The notes under the pieces: generated by a model
Database searches by the model: none
What the model saw: only the letters and a program-made list of their open reading frames with translations
Told to the model about the DNA's origin: nothing
Program-made: the position numbers and the translations under genes
Source: Enoplolaimus lenunculus
Taxonomy: Eukaryota > Nematoda > Enoplea > Enoplida > Thoracostomopsidae
Reading direction: 5' to 3'
NCBI GenBank assembly: GCA_030248215.1
Contig: JASANG010002035.1
Span: 62,001-126,000 of the forward strand
DNA: 64,000 nt
Part shown: positions 59,501-64,000 of the stretch, in pieces
Layout of the letters: every line of letters begins with the position of its first letter
Position numbering within the stretch: the stretch's first letter is position 1

Positions 59501-62056
59501 AAAGCCTATTTCGGAGAGAGTCAATTTGACTCACCATTTTTTGCAGTGCAAGGATGAGCCTATTCTTAAGCCTAAGCGTAAGCAGAAATGTTAGCATAAA
59601 GCTTAAACTGACTCTATTACAGCCCGAAGGAAAACGATCCGGCCCTGTTCTATACACGGGCCGTTGTCATGATTAGAATAGTTGATGTCAAACATTATTT
59701 TAATTTCGATGAAATTTCCTCCTTTGTTCAATAACCAGAGGGTGGGATTATGAGTTAAAATGCTTCATGCACATTTCACGTAATTGTGATATGGTTCGTA
59801 AGTTGCAAGACCTATCATTAACGGCATACATTTTTGAATATATTTTGAATGAGGTCCTAATTAACACACATATAAATGTCTCCTGTATTCAAGCAATTGC
59901 GCTAGAAGTTGCAGTTTGCATGTTCAGTTCTAATAAAATAACCATTGTTACATGCTGATTGCTATGGTGACTTATACGGGGCATACTGAATAAGCATGTC
60001 ATCGAATTAATGTTTAAAGTTACGGTCATTCATTATAATTCTAGAGGTATTATGGCGTGCTAATCATAGGCGTACTACTTCACTTTCAGTTCCAGTGAGT
60101 TTATTTCAACTCAGAATGAGTTGAATCCACTCAGTCTTCTGAGCTCTGAATTAGGTCTTTCAGAACTCAGAATGCTGTATTAATTGAACTTATTCTGAGT
60201 TAATTAATCAACTCACCCGGAATTATATCAGCTCGGAGCAAGTTGATTATTGCTGATGTTACCTCAGAAGTAATCAGAAATGACTAATTCGCTCTCTTAG
60301 TTGATTAATCAACTCATCGGAATTTACAATGTTCGAGCTTACGTCGCTGACGTACCAGATAAAATTCTATACGTAATCTACAGCTTCTTAGAACAATCTT
60401 GAACTTCAGCTTTCATGGAATATGCTGTTTATGTCAGGTTTTGCACTCGCAATTATTCTTCTGATTGTCGAATGGATAATTTCATGCTTTATTAGCATTG
60501 ACAAAGAGCATCCACGGGTAAGTGCAACTGCGTTAAAAGGTCCGGCCCATGTAGAGATCAGGGGCGGAACGTTTTTCTGTGGGACTGCCATAAAGTAATC
60601 TTAAATGTTCACCGACCGATCCAGACGCAATATGGCACCGGATCTCCACCGAAAGCGTCGATAAAAAAGGCTTGTGTTGCTACTTCCTGAGGGGTGAAGA
60701 TATTTTGAACCTTTTGTGCAATTATAAAAAACAGCTTATTAACATATGTTTGCAACGTTTCAAGTGGTTTAATTTCAAGATTCGAAATGCAATAGATTAA
60801 AAATGACGACGCCATATGAGAAAAATTGTTTTCGTATACCTGGGACAACTGTTTGATGGCAAAATTATGTCTTTAGTGCGGCTCTATAATCAGCGGCGGA
60901 ACAGGCAGGGGTGGGCGTTTCCCCAAATTCCAGGGTGGGGGCCCCCAAACTCGCGACCGAAGCGAGCGAGAAGCCAGACACATATAAAAACTTAAGCGGT
61001 TTTTGTCTAAACCGGTTAGGGTGGTTGCGCCTTTAGGGGTGGGGCCCCCAAATGGGGGTATGGGGGTGACTGATTTGGCCCTGTTTGTAATAGAACATAT
61101 CAATTTACACCATATTAGTAGTACACAATTTTAGAGACCAAATTCATTTTTTGAAGCACTGCGCGACAAATTGACTCGATTACACGTAGATTTTATGGAA
61201 AATTGGTTTCCGATCAAGTTGTGGAACAAAACTGAAAGTTACAAGTATTTTGCAGTTCCTCGGGTGCCCAAACGCACAGGTAATTAAAGCTTTAATAAAA
61301 ATATTGCTACGAATTCTTTGACTTTAGAAATACGTATATTTTAGTTAGAAACAGGCTCGTTTAGTTTACGTGCATCAGCTATTGTTATTAATTCAAGGAC
61401 AAGCATAGAAGGATTATGAAAGATCACCAGATCCATGAAAAATTACAATTTTGTATGCAATTGCATACAAATATAGCGTTTGACTATTGCTCGCTTTACT
61501 CGCAAGCTTTCTTAGGCAATTTTAACTCTTCCGACTCCAAAATGTCTTAACGAAGTGTGGTCTCGTCTAACTTTTCGCTCGCTATTTATACTTGGACCCA
61601 GGTGCGTTGTAGCACAGCAACTCCCCAGTGTAACTTGTGCAAATAAATCATCCCACACCTGATATATAAGTATTGCTTTCGAATAATACTAAATTTGAAC
61701 ATAAGTAGCACAAAATCTAAGTCCGGAATAAATTGCGAAAACTTGCCAGCATACAATGTACAGAGCTTGTTATATGTAGCAAACTAAATATATTCCTGTT
61801 CAAAAATGTCGGATTGTACTCTTATTTTCAACGCGTTGTAAAATCCATGCATTCCTGAAACTAAGTTATCATTTGAGTTTCAGCACTTCAACCTGTACCT
61901 GATACTCAAGCTTACACTAGCGACCGTGCAAGACGTTCTGGACAAGTTGGATTAGCGTTAATTGTTCAACCAACTGATCCGCCACCGCATTATGGCAGGA
62001 TTGAACGATACTCTCCGAAAGCTGTATTTCAACCAAAAAGCAATGAATACTATTGA
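44525..62056 (+). CDS. Ionotropic glutamate receptor (non-NMDA-like) with an EF-hand loop in the M1-M2 linker
   Basis: Exons: 44525-44684, 45451-45606, 46232-46379, 47210-47328, 47885-48022, 48485-48606, 49107-49241, 49623-49802, 50310-50411, about 51328-51468, 52118-52273, 52894-52986, 53257-53359, 54479-54622, 54869-54975, 55417-55501, 55816-56026, 56439-56584, 57634-57790, 60392-60517, 61135-61279 and 61884-62056; about 1015 residues. Phase matches at every junction except before exon 10 and between 57790 and 60392, where a small exon seems missing. Signal peptide (VEILVFSTLILHALIVVEA), amino-terminal domain (GGLFDDRGTE to GYVRLKNKW), ligand-binding lobes (NKTLRIVTLI, SDRESVIGFTKPF with the agonist-carboxylate Arg, ESTSIQSYF), M1, pore loop (FFEQGGELHPRAWSGRIV), M3 (TYTANLAAFLT), M4 (MLFMSGFALAIILLIVEWII) and a cytoplasmic tail. 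Known role: glutamate-gated cation channel at synapses. The lobe-2 acid that binds the agonist amine aligns with Asp, as in NMDA receptors. Family call firm; subtype open. Confidence 0.92.
44684..44719 (+). repeat. 18-bp tandem duplication spanning a splice donor
   Basis: GGTAAATTACTTATTTGC occurs twice in a row. Each copy carries the same potential donor G/GTAAAT, 18 bp apart. Use of the second would add six in-frame residues after the signal peptide region of the glutamate receptor. Confidence 0.9.
46484..46564 (-). tRNA. tRNA-like sequence (probable pseudo-tRNA)
   Basis: Minus strand: TAGCTCAGTGATTGG matches a tRNA A box with a good D stem (GCTC/GAGC), and GTGGG-TTCAATC-CCCAC is a perfect T arm with B box. 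The anticodon stem is broken, the base before the anticodon is C rather than T, and the acceptor stem has two mismatches. If read as a tRNA the anticodon would be GGT (Thr). It lies in intron 3 of the glutamate receptor. Degenerate tRNA or SINE head. Confidence 0.45.
48615..48800. repeat. Family E repeat (CCGTCCGTCACC-rich), copy 2
   Basis: Starts GGTAGTGCTATACTTTTG about ten bases after the donor at 48607, then many short CCGTC, GTCCGTCAC and GTCTGTCAC units. GC-rich compared with its surroundings. Confidence 0.6.
49256..49430. mobile_element. CAGTGGCG-type MITE, copy 2
   Basis: CAGTGGCGTATGCAG on the left and GTTCCGCCACTG on the right, both just inside AACAG/CTGTT flanks; 175 bp. It starts 14 bases after the donor at 49242 in a glutamate receptor intron. 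Confidence 0.55.
50699..50875 (+). mobile_element. Telomere-hexamer MITE, family A copy 5
   Basis: Left GGCCAATGTAATGAACAGGG, right CGCCCCTGATCTTGTACACG to GGGTCC. The interior has two short AAGCCT arrays separated by GCGCAAGAATGAGC. Good inverted ends: CAGGGGCGGAAC against GTTCCGCCCCTG. In a glutamate receptor intron. Confidence 0.85.
51905..52075. repeat. Interspersed repeat, family H copy 2
   Basis: Matches 32805-32965 in order: GGAGGCTAAACATTTTTCAGG, split by small differences, TTGATGACTTACAAGCAAAG, and CCCTCTGACCCCCGTATTGC. In a glutamate receptor intron, just before the exon starting at 52118. Confidence 0.5.
53692..53745. repeat. Family E repeat, short copy 3
   Basis: AGGGTTGCGCTGTACTTTTG followed by GTCGCACGGTGCCGTGCGTCAC, broken at the end; a smaller version of the copies at 32598 and 48615. 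A nearby segment at 53411-53574 begins ATGGTTGCGC and ends GCGCAACCCTA, forming its own inverted repeat. Confidence 0.45.
53877..54190. mobile_element. Family F inverted-repeat element, copy 1
   Basis: 314 bp with long inverted ends: CAAGAGTGGATGATTTTCAC and GAGTGTGCAACTG on the left, CAGTTGCACACCCTTC and CATCCACTCTTG on the right. Best preserved copy. Non-autonomous, no reading frame. In the glutamate receptor intron upstream of the M1 exon. Confidence 0.75.
54869..54975 (+). other. Glutamate receptor exon with EF-hand loop in the M1-M2 linker
   Basis: Acceptor TTTTCAG/GAAAG, donor AAAGAA/GTAATA; phases 1 and 0 match the exons before (M1) and after (pore loop). Bases 54913-54948 code DINEDGTIDEWE: Asp, Asn, Asp, Gly, Thr, Ile, Asp and Glu stand at EF-hand loop positions 1, 3, 5, 6, 7, 8, 9 and 12. 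An acidic stretch (NESEDEFEEM) precedes it with hydrophobics at -4 and -1, and WERRNWLKEKE follows as a possible exiting helix. In other family members this linker is shorter and has no such motif. Confidence 0.85.
57964..58147. mobile_element. Telomere-hexamer MITE, family B copy 2
   Basis: 184 bp. Left GGCCCATGTTACTTTAAGG, right CCCCTAAAAGTAACATTGGCC split by one base from a perfect complement. Interior (TTAGGC)n twice, around ACACATTTTTGTAACGC. In a glutamate receptor intron. Confidence 0.85.
58905..59060. repeat. Repeat with CGACGAATTGTCG and telomere-like runs
   Basis: Contains GTTGCCCAACGGTATCC, CTAAGCATAACC and GGCGACGAATTGTCG. The segment at about 15780-15905 has the same pieces in reverse order (GGATTACGC, ACCGTTGGGCGACAG, GGCGACGAATTGTCG). 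Ends unclear. Confidence 0.4.
59261..59662 (+). mobile_element. Telomere-hexamer MITE, family A copy 6, interrupted by a foldback element
   Basis: Left GGGCTGTGTATAGAACAGGG, right CGGCCCTGTTCTATACACGG to GGGCC; these ends are near-perfect complements. AAGCCT arrays run on both sides of a family D element at 59337-59550. Without the insert the copy is about 190 bp. Confidence 0.85.
59337..59550. mobile_element. Foldback MITE, family D copy 2 (nested)
   Basis: GCACTGCAAAAACTGGTGAG on the left and ACTCACCATTTTTTGCAGTG on the right. The inner arms GGCTTTTCGGGACTACAC and GTGTAGTCCCGAAAAGCC are complementary, so the whole unit folds on itself. Inserted in a telomere-hexamer array. Confidence 0.85.
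60544..60605 (-). mobile_element. Telomere-hexamer MITE, family A copy 7 (terminal fragment)
   Basis: GGCCCATGTAGAGATCAGGG, GCGGAACGTTTTTCTGTGGG, ACTGCC: the right end of family A in reverse. The hexamer interior is missing. It lies 26 bp after the donor of the M4 exon of the glutamate receptor. Confidence 0.75.
60891..61084. repeat. G/C-run repeat, family I
   Basis: CCAGGGTGGGGGCCCCCAAAC near one end and GGTGGGGCCCCCAAATGGGG near the other, with AGCGAGCGAGAAGCCAGAC between. Similar pieces are at about 16862-17062 and 43120-43255. Termini not defined. Confidence 0.5.
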
Positions 62057-62360
62057 TATGGATATGACTCTTTTTTTGTGCGAAAAAATATAATTTTGGT
62101 TGAAATTTTAAAATTCAATGTTACATGCATTTGAAAACTTTGTCTCGCTCTCAGTCATATAAAAAAGTGTACATATTCTAGAGCCGTAGTTGTAGTAAAA
62201 AGTTAGCAAAAGTAGTTAGAAATTTTATTGAAGATATATCTTTAGCAGTCATTCTACAATTACAGCGTTGGTGGACAAGTATAATGTTTTATGCATCAGC
62301 TATAACACAAGCTATAAACTTTTTTTGATGTACATATATACAATATTTGTCATATTTCTT

Positions 62361-62580
62361 GACTGCAAAAAATGATTAGTCAAAATGACTCTCTCCGAAA
62401 TAGACTTTTCTGGACTCCACAAACTGGGTAAAATCCGACTCCGCCAGAGTCAAATTCGACTCATTGAGCAATTCATTGAGTCGAATTTGACTCTGGCGGA
62501 GTCGAATTTTGACTCAGTTTGTGTAGTTCGGAAAAGCCGATTTCGGAGAGAGTCAATTTGACTCACCATTTTTTGCAGTG
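62361..62580. mobile_element. Foldback MITE, family D copy 3
   Basis: GACTGCAAAAAATGATTAG to CACCATTTTTTGCAGTG, with the centre GACTCATTGAGCAATTCATTGAGTC. About 220 bp, self-complementary. Just downstream of the glutamate receptor 3' end. Confidence 0.85.
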
Positions 62581-63136
62581 TTGAAGCTACCAAAGATTGT
62601 ACTTAAATACTAGCCAAAGTGGTTGCTGCAATATTGACAACGCAACACACCTATCGTAAAACGATGCATATAAGTATGTCTTTTGATTTGTTGACTTGAA
62701 ATGGTAAGCACTAATATTAATCAGTGCAATTCGTTGGCCAAATTACGTAACATTGGTGTCCCAGCTATACTTATAAAAATATTTCTACGGCGGAGGTACG
62801 AAATTTGTCCTCCCCTAGGATTTTAATAAAAAGTGGTCCATCTTGTAGATCTCGACGAGCTGAATACAGCTGTACCTGCACGGTTCAGCAAAAAGTTGAA
62901 ATTCAAAGGGCCCTAACTATTTAACCGGGTCCTTGAACTCAGCGCGTCGAAATCTACATAAATAGTTTTATTAAATTTTTAGGAAGTTCATATTCCGTTC
63001 CTCCGCTTACTACTGTAATCGTTACATTGTATTAAAACAAACTTCAGCTGGAGCTCTTTGTTCAGCCATGGTTGCTGCTGACATTGAATTTTAAATTTGC
63101 TCACACGCTTTATCTTTGAAGATATCCCAACATTTC

Positions 63137-64000
63137 CTATACGAGCGACAATGTAGCAAAACCTACAGCCATCGCCATGTACGTAAGTTTTTGTAATACT
63201 GCGCCACAGTTTCGAACTGAAATATAAAAATTTAGTAAACAAAGCAAGCGAAGAAATTGTGTTTATTGTTTCACACAATATTTGGGAAGCATGCAGGTTT
63301 AATATCACATTCAGTAAGCAAGAAAGGGTGAAATCAAAAATAACTGGACTATATATACAATGTATTTCACTTTAGCCACAATTCCATTTTGAAACTCGAT
63401 TATATTTGCCGTGCCCAAACTTAAAAAGCCACAACTTAGATATTTACGTAATATCATAAGCCTGTTTTCAAATTTATATGTAACCTACCATTCCTACGAA
63501 TGTCACGGTTGATCCATAACCAATTAGGCCAAGCGGAACCCGCGGGACGGCTTGTGGTCGCCGATTTGTCTTTAATACCTAATTTTGTTGACAACAAAAG
63601 TCTGCGATCAAACTCGTTTGATGTGTAAAAATGTCTCGCCAGAGGTGTACTTTTGTATTCGTCGTTCGTTCGTTGTAATGAATGAGATATCTTATGATCG
63701 GATAACTCAGTACTTTTTGTAGTGGGATTTGTTGCCACAGCTGATACATCAAAGATGGTTTTTTGTTTCGGAAAATACTTCCTGGTTGTCGTTGTTGCTG
63801 TTGTCGTTCGTTTTTGTTGTTGCTTTTGTTTGTTTAAATTGACAACTGTTGAAAATAACGGGATCACAGTAGTCGAGTGAGCACTGTTAGGTGGCAGTGT
63901 CACACGTTTGCTGACGGTAAGTTTTGCAGCAGGCAATTCAAAACGACCAGTGGCGACGTAACCTTGGTTGGTATCAGATCGGTCAGTCGTCTTTTTCGAA
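63137..64000 (-). CDS. 3' end of an unrecognised gene, running off the right edge
   Basis: Minus strand. The exon 64000-63489 is open from the window edge (SKKTTDRSDTNQGYVATGRF), rich in Thr, Lys and Gln with a poly-Thr stretch (TTTATTTT), and ends GGTATGAATG-like at donor AATG/GTAGGT in phase 1. A matching exon starts at 63216 after ATATTTCAG and reads VRNCGAVLQKLTYMAMAV, ending at TAG 63139-63137 with a short hydrophobic C-terminus. No family recognised; low-complexity content suggests a disordered protein. It converges with the glutamate receptor gene. The second exon is less certain than the first. Confidence 0.5.

Noticed and set aside
1796-59590. TTAGGC arrays as a chromosome end or fusion scar
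   Set aside because: Arrays are short, in both orientations, and mostly bounded by shared element sequence; genes lie on all sides.
59261-59662. Retroviral or LTR-type origin for the inverted-end elements
   Set aside because: Ends are inverted rather than direct repeats, elements are under 450 bp, and no reverse transcriptase, integrase, capsid or primer-binding features are visible.

Overview
This is animal nuclear DNA. The genes are broken into short exons by long AT-rich introns with GT...AG borders, often ending in TTTCAG or TTTTAG, and the gaps between genes are packed with small interspersed repeats. The hexamer TTAGGC, the usual nematode telomere unit, occurs dozens of times inside dispersed elements. 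Together with the gene types (DEG/ENaC channel, GT31 glycosyltransferase, ionotropic glutamate receptor) this suggests a nematode or a close invertebrate relative. That assignment is inference; I cannot place the species.

Layout. (1) 219-3277, +: the 3' part of a DEG/ENaC sodium channel gene. (2) 9486-5228, -: a two-exon gene joining a long low-complexity N-terminus to a PLP-dependent class V aminotransferase fold; its intron holds 23 identical copies of a 28-bp minisatellite. (3) About 10-21 kb: intergenic, repeat-rich, with one weak candidate gene near 18.2-18.6 kb on -. (4) 21854 to about 25.2 kb, +: a GT31 beta-1,3-glycosyltransferase, C-terminus unresolved. (5) 26-30.8 kb: intergenic. 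(6) 30839-35806, +: a four-exon gene coding for three C2H2 zinc fingers, poly-Asn tracts, a chromodomain and a long Asn-rich tail; reading phase is kept at every junction. (7) 36-44.5 kb: mostly intergenic with weak candidate exons. (8) 44525-62056, +: an ionotropic glutamate receptor in about 22 exons, recovered from signal peptide to C-terminal tail. (9) 64000-63137, -: the 3' end of an unrecognised gene running off the right edge.

The most unusual observations are these. The glutamate receptor carries a textbook 12-residue EF-hand calcium-binding loop in the cytoplasmic linker between M1 and the pore loop, and a glutamate at the position of the AMPA/kainate Q/R site. The zinc finger-chromodomain fusion is an unusual architecture. 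Two related families of small terminal-inverted-repeat elements have telomere hexamer arrays as their interior, so they scatter telomere-like DNA through introns and intergenic DNA. One of these was later split by a Tc1/mariner-like MITE with a clean TA duplication, and another by a foldback element.

The genes do not look like a functional cluster; several are membrane or signalling proteins of a typical animal genome. I saw no rRNA gene, CRISPR array, prokaryotic operon, or recognisable retroviral, LTR or Polinton-type element. All exon borders come from reading splice motifs and phase by eye, without transcript data.
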